DNA from: an uncultured Micrococcaceae bacterium
Lineage (GTDB): Bacteria; Actinomycetota; Actinomycetes; Actinomycetales; Micrococcaceae
DNA: 64,000 bases
Direction: 5' to 3'
Assembly: GCA_947502645.1 (NCBI GenBank)
Contig: CANNAD010000001.1
Coordinates: forward strand, 558,001 to 622,000
The position numbers and the translations under genes are program-made. Shown here piece by piece: positions 17,208-26,023 of the stretch (position 1 is the first letter of the stretch; each line of letters opens with the position of its first letter). The notes beneath the pieces are model-generated. The model worked only from the letters and a program-made list of their open reading frames with translations. It was not told the origin of the DNA and made no database searches.

Positions 17208-18041
17208 TCAGTTGGGCAGAACCCGGCCGGTCAGTACTGCCTGGATCAGGCGCACCACTTCTTGCGGCTTGTACACAATGTCCTCATAGACGAACCGCAG
17301 CACCCTGTAGCCGTCGACGGCGGCGCGGTTGTCTCGTCTGCGGTCCTTTTTGAACTGCCGCTTTTCCCGGTGGTGTTCGCCGTCGACTTCGAGGATCAGG
17401 ATTCCCTCCACCAGGAAGTCCACCTCTCCGATGCCCGGTATCCAGACGTAGGACTCAAAACGGTAGCCGGAGTCCATCAGGATCCTTCGCGCTAGGATCT
17501 CGGGTACGGAATCTGCGCGGGGCGTGGTGTAGCTCAGCAGGTTCCGTACCCGGCCGTTGCGGTTCCCCGTGAGCTTGGTCCTGAGAAACGCGGCGGTTGT
17601 GGAACCCTGTCCAATGGCGGACTGCAGGAGCACGAGGGCGTCCGGCTCGGGCAGGCAATGGACAGCATCAAGAAGCGTCTGGACGAGGTTCGTCACCGGA
17701 AGATACGGGTATTTGCGGGCTGCGGCCCGATGAATAACCACGCCCGGTGCTGGATTCCCTCGGGGACAGCTCACATGGATGCCCTCCGGCGGATGCAGCA
17801 CCCACAGCCGATGATGGCGGGCGGCGGAGACACACGACATGGCTCCACCTTGAATCCTGGCCGTGATCACGGCTGATTCCGCCAGCGGTACTGCGACGAC
17901 GCCGGGATGCGGCCGCAGAAGGAGCCCCCTGCTCACTGCCGCCCGCACCGAATATTCGGTAGCTCCGGCCGCCAATATCTGCCCTATGCGCGCTGCCCCG
18001 CCACATTTTCTGACGAGCTCGACGGGGTCCATGCTTGCCAT
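17208..18041 (-). CDS. DUF559-domain protein with AbiEi-like N-terminus
   Basis: About 277 residues. The N-terminal region (GGAARIGQILAAGATEYSVRAAVSRGLLLRPHPGV) resembles the winged-helix head seen in AbiEi-type antitoxins. The C-terminal region (IGEVDFLVEGILILEVDGEHHR, then FKKDRRRDN and YRVLRFVYEDI) is a DUF559/very-short-patch-repair endonuclease-like fold with D, E-V-D and Lys in restriction-nuclease positions. Such proteins are common and often multi-copy in Arthrobacter-like genomes. ATG 18041 is chosen; the frame is open to 18182 but that extension lies in the flanking repeat. Role unknown: nuclease or toxin-antitoxin related. Confidence 0.7.
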   Translation of the reverse strand: MASMDPVELVRKCGGAARIGQILAAGATEYSVRAAVSRGLLLRPHPGVVAVPLAESAVITARIQGGAMSCVSAARHHRLWVLHPPEGIHVSCPRGNPAPGVVIHRAAARKYPYLPVTNLVQTLLDAVHCLPEPDALVLLQSAIGQGSTTAAFLRTKLTGNRNGRVRNLLSYTTPRADSVPEILARRILMDSGYRFESYVWIPGIGEVDFLVEGILILEVDGEHHREKRQFKKDRRRDNRAAVDGYRVLRFVYEDIVYKPQEVVRLIQAVLTGRVLPN

Positions 18042-18114
18042 GCTCGCGGATTCGCGGAGCAATGTCCTCTGGAGAGTCCCGTTTGTGGAAAACCCAGCGC
18101 GGTTTGCGAAAAAC

Positions 18115-18214
18115 TCACCACGGACTTTCGCCACCTTTGAGCGAGTACGACGGCGTGTCCCCCACCTGACTGGGCACAACACAGTTGGTCAGTGGCAAAG
18201 TGGTACGAAATCCG
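18115..18214. repeat. 100-bp direct repeat, copy B (upstream of the DUF559 gene)
   Basis: Partner of the repeat at 17084-17183. It lies just upstream of the DUF559 gene's probable start. The minus-strand frame through the repeat is open in both copies and gives nearly the same peptide (GTRRRTRSKVAKVRGE), showing that the copies share descent. Confidence 0.85.
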
Positions 18215-18259
18215 CGGGCGTCCAAAAACCCCAAGCGCCCAAGAACCCAACCGGGCAGG

Positions 18260-20242
18260 CTACCCCATACCGCGAAGGTCCAGGCTCAGCTCGGTGTCGC
18301 CGCCGGCGTCCACGCTCACGGGGATGCCCCAGTCCTGCTGGTAGAGGTGGCAGGCTGCGTGGTCGGGGATTTCGCCTCCGGGTTCGCCGTCGCACGCTGC
18401 GGCCCGGGCGGTGATGTGCAGAACTCCCTCGGTGACCTCCGGTGAGAGGACCACTTCACGGTAGAGCCCCGTTGAGGTCCCTCCGCCGGATACCAGCAGT
18501 TCTTCTGGGGATGCGGAGATCTTGAGTTGGGTGGGGTCCCCCCAGCGGTCGTCTAGCTTCTGGCCGGTTGGCGCGGTGAACCTGACGGTGAGACCGATCG
18601 GTCCGCTGGACATGGTGGAGCGCGGACGCGCGGTGGTCGATGCGCCTTCGTCTACAGCAAGCGCTTCCTTGGGCAGCGGCACGCGGACGAGTTCGTGTTT
18701 GTTGGTTTCGACGACGATCAGCAGCGGCGCTCCGCCCGTGGCGACGGGTGTCAGGTCAACGAGTACGTCTGACGGTTCGGACAAGCCGCGGATCAGGGTA
18801 GAGACCTGGCCGCTCGCTGGATCGTAGCGACGAATGGCGCCGTTGTAGGTGTCCGCGACGGCCACCGACCCATCGGGCAGACTCGCTACGCCGAGTGGGT
18901 GCTGGAAGCGGGAGTCCTCCCCCGGTCCATCACGGAAACCGAAGTCGAACAGTCCCGTGCCCGCGACGGTTTCTACCCGGATTCCGGGCGTGGATGCGTC
19001 AAAGGTGAGCTTGCGGAGAGCTGATGTTTCCGAGTCCGCTACCCAGATGGCACCGGATGCGTCTTCGGCCAGCCCTGACGGCTGGGCGAACCAGGCCACG
19101 CCCGCGTCGCCGTCGAGCAGACCTTCCAGACCAGTTCCGGCCACGATTTCCACGGCGTTGCTGAGGGGATCGAAGCTGAACAGTTGGTGGGTTCCGGCCA
19201 TCGCGATCACCACGCGGTTGAGCGCCGTGGACCAGAGGACGTCCCACGGCGAGGACAGTGCGACGTTGAGCGGATCGTTGCCTAGCCACGCGTCCTCGAG
19301 CCGGGGTTCCCCGGAATCGGCGGCGACGGGCTGCGCATCGGATACGGCGGGACGTCCGGCTTCGGACAGCTCCGATGCTCCGGTGTGGTTTCCGGCATCC
19401 AGGAGGCGCTGCACTCCGTTACCGGCAATAGTGCTTACCGTTCCGGTGGACAGCTGGACGCCGCGAAGGCGATGGTTCACGGAATCGGCGACGACGACGT
19501 CGTACCCGGTCTGCTGCGCAACCGCCTCGGGAAGGAGGGTCAGGCCCTGGGGTTCGTTGAACTGCGCAGTATCGGTTCCGCCGTCAGTCCATCCCCGCTC
19601 GCCGGATCCGATGGTGCGCAGGACGGTGGAGAGGTCTTTGTCGAGTTCGATGAGGCGGTGATGGCCGGAGTCGGCAACGAGGAACGAACCGTTCGGAAGG
19701 GCGATCGCCTTGCCGGGAAAGCGGAGGTCGCCGGCCGTGGTTTCTGCTGGCACATACGGGCCGTCGCCGCGGTGGAGGGTGCCCTTTGCCTCATGCTCGG
19801 CGACGAGCTCCGCAACGAGCGTGTCCAGACCGTGGGCGTGACCCTCCCCGGCCAGATGAGCCACGATGTACCCTTCGGGGTCAATGACGACGAGAGTGGG
19901 CCACGCGCGGGCGGTGTATGCCTGCCAGGTGGTGAGCTCCGGGTCGTCAAGGACAGGATGGCGGATGTCGTAGCGTTCGACGGCGGATGCCAGCGCGTCG
20001 GGATCGGCTTCGTGCTCGAACTTCGGGGAGTGGACGCCGACGGTCACCAGCACGTCGGAGTACTTCTCCTCCAGCGGACGTAGCTCGTCAAGGACGTGGA
20101 GGCAGTTGATGCAGCAGAAGGTCCAGAAATCCAGGAGGACAATTTTGCCCCGCAGATCGGAGAGGGTGATGTCCTTGCCGCCGGTGTTCAACCAGCCACG
20201 GCCCTCGAGCGCGGAGGCCCGCACACGGTAGTTACTACGCAT
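18260..20242 (-). CDS. Thioredoxin-fold/NHL-repeat protein (NHLRC2-like)
   Basis: 660 residues. The N-terminal TlpA-like thioredoxin domain (about 15-165) has FWTFCCINC with a CxxC pair at C44 and C47 and the cis-Pro segment ARAWPTLVVIDPEG. Next come about five or six NHL repeats forming a beta-propeller, recognisable by repeated FxxPxG and VADxxNHxIR patterns (for example VADSVNHRLRGV, VADTYNGAIRRYD). A C-terminal domain completes the NHLRC2 architecture. ATG 20242 follows AAGGAA at 4 nt. No signal peptide, so it is cytoplasmic. The molecular role of this family is unknown. Confidence 0.85.
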   Translation of the reverse strand: MRSNYRVRASALEGRGWLNTGGKDITLSDLRGKIVLLDFWTFCCINCLHVLDELRPLEEKYSDVLVTVGVHSPKFEHEADPDALASAVERYDIRHPVLDDPELTTWQAYTARAWPTLVVIDPEGYIVAHLAGEGHAHGLDTLVAELVAEHEAKGTLHRGDGPYVPAETTAGDLRFPGKAIALPNGSFLVADSGHHRLIELDKDLSTVLRTIGSGERGWTDGGTDTAQFNEPQGLTLLPEAVAQQTGYDVVVADSVNHRLRGVQLSTGTVSTIAGNGVQRLLDAGNHTGASELSEAGRPAVSDAQPVAADSGEPRLEDAWLGNDPLNVALSSPWDVLWSTALNRVVIAMAGTHQLFSFDPLSNAVEIVAGTGLEGLLDGDAGVAWFAQPSGLAEDASGAIWVADSETSALRKLTFDASTPGIRVETVAGTGLFDFGFRDGPGEDSRFQHPLGVASLPDGSVAVADTYNGAIRRYDPASGQVSTLIRGLSEPSDVLVDLTPVATGGAPLLIVVETNKHELVRVPLPKEALAVDEGASTTARPRSTMSSGPIGLTVRFTAPTGQKLDDRWGDPTQLKISASPEELLVSGGGTSTGLYREVVLSPEVTEGVLHITARAAACDGEPGGEIPDHAACHLYQQDWGIPVSVDAGGDTELSLDLRGMG

Positions 20243-20363
20243 TGAATTCCTTTTCGACAACACTGGCTCTTGTGGAGCACGACATCACTGGAACCATTAT
20301 CGGGGCGTCGGTATTCCGGCGAATAATTATGTTGCGCTGCCCGCGTCATAGTGGGGGCGTAGG

Positions 20364-22487
20364 TCACATTCCGCGTTTGCGGTCCTGCTCTTGGAGCTTG
20401 GCAAACATGTTGTTGTAGGCGTCGAGTTCGGCATCATGGGTGCGCTCGGCGGCCCGGTCCACGCGCTTTCGTTCGCGGGCGTCGCTGCGGGACCACACGA
20501 CGGCGACTCCGAGTGCGACGGCGAGGGTCGGGATTTCACCGATTCCCCAGGTGACAGCACCTCCGAGCTGTTGGTCCACGAGCGCCGACGGACCCCAATC
20601 TCGTCCCATGTTCCCGAACCAGGAAGCCTGCAGCAGGGATGTTCCGCCCATGAGGGTGACACCGAAGAAGGCGTGGAAGGCCATTGTGGCGAACAGCAGC
20701 AGGAGCCGCAGCGGGTAGGGAGCCCGTTTGGGAACGGGGTCCGAGCCAATCATGGTCAGAACGAAGAGGTAGCCGGTCAGCAGGAAGTGCAGGTTCATGA
20801 GCTCATGGCCCACGTGGTAGCGCAGTGCCAGCCCGAACAGCGGTGAGAAGTAGAAGATGATGATTGACCCGGCGAAGTTCGCTGCGGCGAAGAGCGGATG
20901 GGTTATCAGCTTCGAGAACCGGGAGTGGACACCGATAAGGATCCATTCACGGATACCGCGTGTGCCGTCCTGCCGCGGTGTCAGGGCTTTCAACGCCAGG
21001 GTCACGGGCGCACCCAGGACCAGGAACAGCGGCACCACCATGGTGAGCGCCATATGCCCCACCATGTGGGCGCTGAACAGCACCATCCCGTACACCGTAG
21101 GCGCCCCGGAGGTCACGTAGGTCAGCGCCGCGAGCCCCACCATCCAGGAAATGGCGCGCAGTACAGGCCAACGGTCGCCCCGTCGTCGGACCTTCAGCAT
21201 TCCCAGGACGTAGGCGACGGCGACTATCACCGCGAAAGCAACCCACAGCCAGTCCCAGCGCCAAACCGTAAGCCAGCGGAGGGGGGTCAGTTCCGGCGGC
21301 AGGTCGTAACCCGTGAGGATGCGGGCGGGGGTGGCGTCCGGCTGCAGTTCTTCGGGCACCGGCGGGGCTGTTCTGGCGAGTGCGACGGCGACTCCGGAAA
21401 CCGCGGCCATGATCACCAGTTCCACCGTGATCAGCTGCCACAGAACGGCTTTCGCCGTCTTGCGGACATCCAGTTGGGGGATGATCCATTTGCGGTGCAT
21501 GTACCCGATCACGCCGAGAAGAATGGTTCCAGCAGCCTTGATGAGCACCAGCGTTCCCCACTCCGTGGCGAGCTGCGTGGGATCGGCCATGCGGATGGAG
21601 GCGTTGATCACGCCGGAGAAGAAGACCAGGACGAAAGCGAGTCCGGCAAGAGTTGAGAAGCGCTGGAGGACGACGGCGGTGATGTCGCGGTCCGTGGCAC
21701 GAGGCGACCCGGCCCCGGTGAGCGGCTGCACGGCGCCCGCAGAGAGTTTCGGCGAGATGACAGCCAGAACGATGATTCCGCCCACCCACGCAGTCACGCC
21801 GAGCAGGTGCAGCGCGATCGAGTTCACCGCACCGTAGTGGTCATCCCCGCCTGCGGCGTGGCCGATGAGCGAGAGCGGCACCAGACCGCCGAACGCCAGG
21901 ATCGTGGTCAGTGCGAGGCCAGTCAGGTTCCGGACGCCGAAAGTCAGCGTGGCGACGACGGCGGCAATGATCGACTCCGACAGCCAGGCCCTTCCGGTAT
22001 CAAAGTCCGTGAGGAAAGCGAGCAGGCCCTCCGTGTACGAGGGATCTCCGCTGAGCGGGATACCAGCAACGTCCGAGTACGTGAGCACCATGACGGCCAG
22101 CGCGGACAGGGTCCACAGCACCGCAGCGCCCGCAGCCAGAGTCATGGTGCGGGTGAAGGCTGGGTGTTCCACGCCGTCGTCGTGCTGTCCCTTGCGCCGG
22201 TTCCCTGACCAGGTGAGGTGAAGCGGCAGGATCCCTACGGCGAAAATCAGTGAACCAATGACCGCCGACAGCGCGATGTTATGGATTCCCTTGGACAGCG
22301 GCAGTGCCCACCGGGTGAACGTTCCGGGATCCGAGAGTTCGCGCGGGGCTGCAGCGCCTGTGTACAACAGCGCCACCACGAGCACTGTAAGCACGACGGC
22401 GCCGCTGACGCCCAACCATCGCCGCGTCACTCCGGAGCGGGTACTGGCGGGGGTAGACGCCCTGGGTTTACTGGTTGTCTGAGCCAC
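20364..22487 (-). CDS. CopD-CtaG fusion membrane protein
   Basis: 707-residue polytopic protein. The first half (about 40-400) is CopD-like, a copper resistance/uptake domain of eight or so helices. The second half (from about 420) is a CtaG/caa3-type cytochrome oxidase assembly domain, with SAHMVGHMALTMVVPLFLVLGAP and LMNLHFLLTGYLF carrying the conserved histidines. This fusion is common in actinobacteria and is thought to handle copper for oxidase assembly. GTG 22487 is used, preceded by AGGAAT; a frame-open GTG at 22547 sits right after the HU terminator and is less likely. Confidence 0.85.
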   Translation of the reverse strand: MAQTTSKPRASTPASTRSGVTRRWLGVSGAVVLTVLVVALLYTGAAAPRELSDPGTFTRWALPLSKGIHNIALSAVIGSLIFAVGILPLHLTWSGNRRKGQHDDGVEHPAFTRTMTLAAGAAVLWTLSALAVMVLTYSDVAGIPLSGDPSYTEGLLAFLTDFDTGRAWLSESIIAAVVATLTFGVRNLTGLALTTILAFGGLVPLSLIGHAAGGDDHYGAVNSIALHLLGVTAWVGGIIVLAVISPKLSAGAVQPLTGAGSPRATDRDITAVVLQRFSTLAGLAFVLVFFSGVINASIRMADPTQLATEWGTLVLIKAAGTILLGVIGYMHRKWIIPQLDVRKTAKAVLWQLITVELVIMAAVSGVAVALARTAPPVPEELQPDATPARILTGYDLPPELTPLRWLTVWRWDWLWVAFAVIVAVAYVLGMLKVRRRGDRWPVLRAISWMVGLAALTYVTSGAPTVYGMVLFSAHMVGHMALTMVVPLFLVLGAPVTLALKALTPRQDGTRGIREWILIGVHSRFSKLITHPLFAAANFAGSIIIFYFSPLFGLALRYHVGHELMNLHFLLTGYLFVLTMIGSDPVPKRAPYPLRLLLLFATMAFHAFFGVTLMGGTSLLQASWFGNMGRDWGPSALVDQQLGGAVTWGIGEIPTLAVALGVAVVWSRSDARERKRVDRAAERTHDAELDAYNNMFAKLQEQDRKRGM

Positions 22488-22549
22488 ATTCCTATTGTCT
22501 ACCCGCTGTAGAAATACGGCTAATCCGCAGGTGGTGTTCTCACTCACCG

Positions 22550-22596
22550 CTTAAAATCAGCAGGGCCGCCACCCGGAATGGGTAGCGGCCCTGCTG
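22550..22596 (-). terminator. Intrinsic terminator of the HU gene
   Basis: Perfect 12-bp stem (22558-22569 with 22585-22596) and a 15-nt loop. On the minus strand it is followed by ATTTTAA. It lies 16 nt after the HU stop codon. Confidence 0.8.
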
Positions 22597-22611
22597 AAAA
22601 AGCGGAGAGGA

Positions 22612-22896
22612 CTACTTCTTGGAGACGGCAGCCTTCAGCTTCGAACCGGCGGTCAGCTTGATGCTGTGGCCGGCTGCGATCTGGATGGTCTCACCGGTCT
22701 GCGGGTTACGGCCCTGGCGTGCTGCACGGTCAGTGCGCTCCACAGCCATCCAACCGGGGATGGTGATCTTTTCGCCCTGTGCAACGGAGTTGGCGAAAAC
22801 TTCGAACACAGCGTCCAGAACACCGTTGACGGCGGTCTGGCTGTTTCCGGACTTCTCTGCGACTGCTGATACGAGTTCACTACGATTCATAGCCAA
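22612..22896 (-). CDS. hup: HU-family nucleoid protein
   Basis: 94-residue DNA-bending protein. NRSELVSAVAEKSG starts the helical dimerisation part, and the DNA-binding arm motif GRNPQTGE with RxGRNP is intact, ending KLKAAVSKK. The likely start is the TTG at 22896, giving MAMNRSEL, because AGGAGG lies 6 nt before it and homologues begin MAKNRSEL. The ATG two codons later is 12 nt from the ribosome site. It has its own terminator downstream. It lacks the long Lys/Ala tail of mycobacterial HupB. Confidence 0.93.
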   Translation of the reverse strand: MAMNRSELVSAVAEKSGNSQTAVNGVLDAVFEVFANSVAQGEKITIPGWMAVERTDRAARQGRNPQTGETIQIAAGHSIKLTAGSKLKAAVSKK

Positions 22897-23022
22897 TTTT
22901 GTCCTCCTGGACTCTTTGTTAGCCGGAGCGGTTCACGGTCGCGAACCCCCTCTGTGACGAAAACTTACCAGCTTGTCACCGAAAGACCCGTAGATTTCCG
23001 GGAATTTGGCACATTTTCCCCG

Positions 23023-23090
23023 CGAAATCACCCTTTTCCGTCGAGATCACCCCCTATAACCCGTGATCTCGACGGGAAAGGGTGACCTCG
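23023..23090. repeat. 68-bp palindromic element, copy 1
   Basis: Arms of 30 bp (23023-23052 and 23061-23090) with an 8-nt spacer; three arm mismatches. Each arm carries two CGARATCACCC/CGAGRTCACCC-like half-sites 19 bp apart. It lies between hup and rpsN in a 330-nt gene-free stretch that otherwise holds only the rpsN terminator. Same family as 25328-25395 and 42385-42452. Confidence 0.85.
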
Positions 23091-23173
23091 CGGATGGTGG
23101 TGAGGGCGGACGACGGCGGCTGGCCAACGCGCGCGGGGCCGGGCGCCGATGGTCGCGGTGCGACGCTGAAACG

Positions 23174-23208
23174 GTGAAGGGCGGTGACCGATGGTCACCG
23201 CCCTTCAC
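23174..23208 (-). terminator. Hairpin after rpsN
   Basis: Perfect 16-bp stem (23174-23189 with 23193-23208) and a 3-nt loop, 19 nt past the rpsN stop. Only a short T-run (CGTTTC) follows. It is the likely end of the L28-L33-S14 transcript. Confidence 0.75.
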
Positions 23209-23226
23209 AGCAAAACTAGCTGATGC

Positions 23227-23532
23227 TTACCAGCTGGACTTCTTGATACCCGGAAGTTCGCCAGCGTGTGCCATTTCGCGGAAACGGACGCGGGAGATAC
23301 CAAACTTCTGGAAGGTACCGCGCGGACGACCGTCGATCTGGTCGCGGTTACGAACGCGGATCGGCGAAGCGTTGCGGGGAAGCTTCTGCAGTCCGAGGCG
23401 AGCCTCTTCGCGTGCTTCGTCCGTGGCGTTTTCGTCGACCAGTGTCTTCTTCAGTTCGAGGCGCTTTGCAGCATAACGCTCGACGATCAGCTTGCGCTGC
23501 TCGTTGCGTGCAATTTTGGACTTCTTGGCCAT
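23227..23532 (-). CDS. rpsN: 30S ribosomal protein S14, zinc-free form
   Basis: 101 residues ([15 protein letters not shown] to the family-typical end KKSSW), the long type without the CxxC zinc ribbon of the short S14. It is the last gene of the rpmB-rpmG-rpsN set, 2 nt after rpmG. In actinobacteria these zinc-free paralogues are typically expressed under zinc shortage through Zur. I do not see a clear Zur box here. Confidence 0.95.
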   Translation of the reverse strand: MAKKSKIARNEQRKLIVERYAAKRLELKKTLVDENATDEAREEARLGLQKLPRNASPIRVRNRDQIDGRPRGTFQKFGISRVRFREMAHAGELPGIKKSSW

Positions 23533-23534
23533 GC

Positions 23535-23702
23535 TTAGCGCTCCTCTCGGAAGTCAACGTGCTGACGGATTTTGGGGTCGTACTTCTTCAGAACCATGCG
23601 GTCCGGATTGTTCCGGCGATTCTTACGGGTCACGTAGGTGAACCCGGTGCCCGCAGTGGACTTCAGCTTGATGATCGGACGTACGTCCTTGTCTTTTGCC
23701 AC
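23535..23702 (-). CDS. rpmG: 50S ribosomal protein L33, zinc-free form
   Basis: 55 residues translated from GTG 23702: [20 protein letters not shown], then [23 protein letters not shown], ending DFREER. It contains no cysteine, so this is the zinc-independent paralogue. The GTG start overlaps the rpmB stop (TAGTG), so translation is coupled. The gene is short and easily missed. Confidence 0.93.
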   Translation of the reverse strand: MAKDKDVRPIIKLKSTAGTGFTYVTRKNRRNNPDRMVLKKYDPKIRQHVDFREER

Positions 23703-23938
23703 TAGAGCTTCACACCCTTCGCGAGCAGTTCCGCTACAACGGCCTCAATGCCGCGGACATCGATGGTCTTGATGCCGCGAACCGAGAGCTGCAACGTAAC
23801 GTTGCGACGCAGGGACGGTACCCAGTAGCGCTTCTTCTGAATGTTCGGGTCGAACCGACGCTTGTTGCGGCGGTGCGAGTGCGAAATGCTGTGACCAAAG
23901 CCCGGCTGGGCTCCTGTCACCTGGCAGTGTGCTGCCAT
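23702..23938 (-). CDS. rpmB: 50S ribosomal protein L28
   Basis: 78 residues ([20 protein letters not shown] start; [21 protein letters not shown] core). A single Cys remains, so it belongs to the non-zinc-binding type. First gene of the L28-L33-S14 operon, with GGAGGAGAG ahead of the start. A palindrome at 23984-23998, 46 nt upstream, may be its operator. Confidence 0.95.
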   Translation of the reverse strand: MAAHCQVTGAQPGFGHSISHSHRRNKRRFDPNIQKKRYWVPSLRRNVTLQLSVRGIKTIDVRGIEAVVAELLAKGVKL

Positions 23939-23983
23939 GATCTCTCCTCCAGTTGTAGTAAATATGACGGCCGCAAAAAGCAG

Positions 23984-23998
23984 TGTCAGGATCTGACA
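23984..23998. promoter_or_regulatory. Palindrome upstream of the L28-L33-S14 operon
   Basis: TGTCAG-GAT-CTGACA, a perfect 6-3-6 inverted repeat placed where a repressor could block transcription. It does not match the AT-rich Zur consensus I know, so the binding protein is unknown. Confidence 0.4.
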
Positions 23999-24177
23999 TT
24001 TCTGCCATTGGAGCGTACCGTCACCAGTTGTGACACCGTTATTACTGCGACTTTCCGGAGGTTGACCAGGCGGGGTGAGAACCAGCCGAAGTGCCTCGCC
24101 GCGGGGAAGACGGTGCGTGACTTAACGCCCTGCTATCCTAGTCGCCGCTTCGCGCTGATACAAACTGCGCCCACTGA

Positions 24178-25296
24178 TCATGGCCGCTCGACCCTTCCAT
24201 CAGCGCCCACGAGCTTAATTTCGTCGCCCTGAAGGCCTGCATCCGCACCTACGTGAGCACCAACGTCGAGCACTGTGTTTTTCACCACGGCACCCTCGCA
24301 CACCCGTGAACCACCCAGCAGAACGGAATTGAAGACGACGGCGTCCTCCTCCACGACGGCGCCGGGACCGATCACGCTGCGCTCCACCTGACCGCCTACG
24401 CGGGCTCCCGGTGAGACCAGACTATCCGCGACCTGCGCTCCCGCTGCCACGAACGCCGGGAGCCGATGGGTACTGCCCGTCAGAATGGGCCAGTCTGGGT
24501 CATCGAACTCGAGCCCGTCACCGTCGAGCAGGTCCAGATGCGCCTGAAGGTATCGCTCAGGGGTCCCCAGATCACGCCAGTAGCCGGCAAGGCGGTGATC
24601 GGCAACGACTTCACGGTCCATCAGGTACGGAATCAACTGGTCGCCGTAGTCCTGCAGCCCCTCGGGCCGGCGTGCGAGCTGATCGAGGGAATCGCACAGC
24701 ACTTGAGCGTCGAACAGGAAAACTTCGGCGGATACCAGGTCGGACGTCGGGCGTTCCGGCTTGTATTCGAAGGCGGCGATGCGGCCGCCGTCGGACTCCA
24801 CTACACCGTGTTCCGACGCGTCGGAGGTTACCTTCGTGGTCACCATGGTGAGCGCGGCGCTCTCTCGCTGATGAGTGGCGATGACATCGCGGTAATCCAG
24901 GCGATAGAGGTGGTCGGCGCTGGCCACCAGGACGAGGTCGGGATTGAATTCGCGGATCAGGCTGGTCTGGCGGAACAGTGCATCGGCGTTGCCGTCGGCG
25001 AAGCCCTCGCGACCGCCGCCCTCGAACGGCGGCAGGACGCGAAGCCCTCCGAGAGTGCGGTCCAGATCCCAGGGCCTACCGTTGGCCAGGTGGTCATTGA
25101 GCGAGTGTGGTTTGAACTGCTCCAGAATCCAGACGTCAGAGAAGCCGCTGTTGCGGGCGTTGGAGAGCGGGATGTCGATCATGCGGAACGTCCCGCCGAT
25201 CGGGAGCACGGGCTTGGCGCGCTGGTCAGTGAGGAGACCCAGGCGCCCGCCGGACCCACCGGCCATAATCAGCATCAGGACTTTCGGCGTCTTCAT
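24178..25296 (-). CDS. Glucose-1-phosphate adenylyltransferase family protein (GlgC-like)
   Basis: 372 residues. Nucleotidyltransferase domain (1-240) with the pyrophosphorylase signature GGSGGRLGLLTDQRAKPVLPIGG and ASADHLYRLDY; then a left-handed beta-helix of hexapeptide repeats (about 285-365). This is the GlgC shape. It is shorter than typical 400-residue GlgC and the substrate loop is divergent, so it may be a paralogue using another sugar phosphate. ATG 25296 follows GGAG at 3 nt; a GTG 18 nt upstream is an alternative. No glycogen genes are adjacent. Confidence 0.78.
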   Translation of the reverse strand: MKTPKVLMLIMAGGSGGRLGLLTDQRAKPVLPIGGTFRMIDIPLSNARNSGFSDVWILEQFKPHSLNDHLANGRPWDLDRTLGGLRVLPPFEGGGREGFADGNADALFRQTSLIREFNPDLVLVASADHLYRLDYRDVIATHQRESAALTMVTTKVTSDASEHGVVESDGGRIAAFEYKPERPTSDLVSAEVFLFDAQVLCDSLDQLARRPEGLQDYGDQLIPYLMDREVVADHRLAGYWRDLGTPERYLQAHLDLLDGDGLEFDDPDWPILTGSTHRLPAFVAAGAQVADSLVSPGARVGGQVERSVIGPGAVVEEDAVVFNSVLLGGSRVCEGAVVKNTVLDVGAHVGADAGLQGDEIKLVGADGRVERP

Positions 25297-25327
25297 AGTC
25301 TCCAATTTTCTCACGACTCCCCAAGCG

Positions 25328-25395
25328 CGAGGTCACCTTTTACCACCGAGATCACCCCTTATAGAGGGTGACTTCGACGGCAAAGGGTGACCTCG
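25328..25395. repeat. 68-bp palindromic element, copy 2
   Basis: Same 30-8-30 layout as the other copies (arms 25328-25357 and 25366-25395), with a few arm mismatches. It lies in the space upstream of the GlgC-like gene and downstream of the DUF3618 gene. Confidence 0.85.
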
Positions 25396-25432
25396 GCGGG
25401 CGGCTGGGCAGGGAAAAGAGCGGGGTCAGGGA

Positions 25433-26023
25433 CTAGATACCGCTATCGCTTCGACCCTGGACGTTGTCCTTGCCTTCCTGGGCGCGGTCCCTGACATCCT
25501 CGGCAGCACTCTGGCCCTCAGACTTGACGCGGTCGGCGCTGTGTTGGGCGCTTTCCTTGACGTCCTGCGCTGCCTGCTTGGCGGGCTCCTTCAAATCCTC
25601 GGCTACCTGCCTGGCGCTGTCCTTCGCTTCATCAACGAGGGGCTGGGCCTTCTCCTTGACGTCGTCGGCGAGTCGGGCTTCGGCCTGACTCGGCGGGATG
25701 AGCGAGGACACCAGCAGGCCCGCGCCGAAGGCGATGAGTCCGGCGGCCAGCGGATTTCCTCTGGTTTTCTGCGCCATCCTGTCCGGGGCGTCGTGCATGG
25801 CCTCGCCTGCATGATGCCCCTTGTCGGACGCTGTGCCCTTGGCGTCATGCCCGGAGCCCATGACAGCGTCCTTTGCATCGTGGAATTTGCCCTTGACCTT
25901 GTCCGTCTGGCGGTGAACCACGTTGGACGGCGATACCTTGTCTGCTACGGCATCAACGTCTGTGCCCAGGCGGCCGCGGGTCTGTTCAATGTTGCTGCGA
26001 ATCTCATCTGGTGACTGGCTCAT
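25433..26023 (-). CDS. DUF3618-domain protein
   Basis: 196 residues. It begins with the DUF3618 signature (IRSNIEQTRGRLGTDVDAVADKV), followed by a His/Asp-rich linker, one membrane helix (GNPLAAGLIAFGAGLLVSSL, about 88-108), and an amphipathic Lys/Glu/Asp/Ala coiled-coil tail like late-embryogenesis-abundant proteins. Last gene of a four-gene envelope cluster and overlapping the holin-like gene by 4 nt. A stress-linked membrane organising role is plausible but unproven. Confidence 0.8.
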   Translation of the reverse strand: MSQSPDEIRSNIEQTRGRLGTDVDAVADKVSPSNVVHRQTDKVKGKFHDAKDAVMGSGHDAKGTASDKGHHAGEAMHDAPDRMAQKTRGNPLAAGLIAFGAGLLVSSLIPPSQAEARLADDVKEKAQPLVDEAKDSARQVAEDLKEPAKQAAQDVKESAQHSADRVKSEGQSAAEDVRDRAQEGKDNVQGRSDSGI

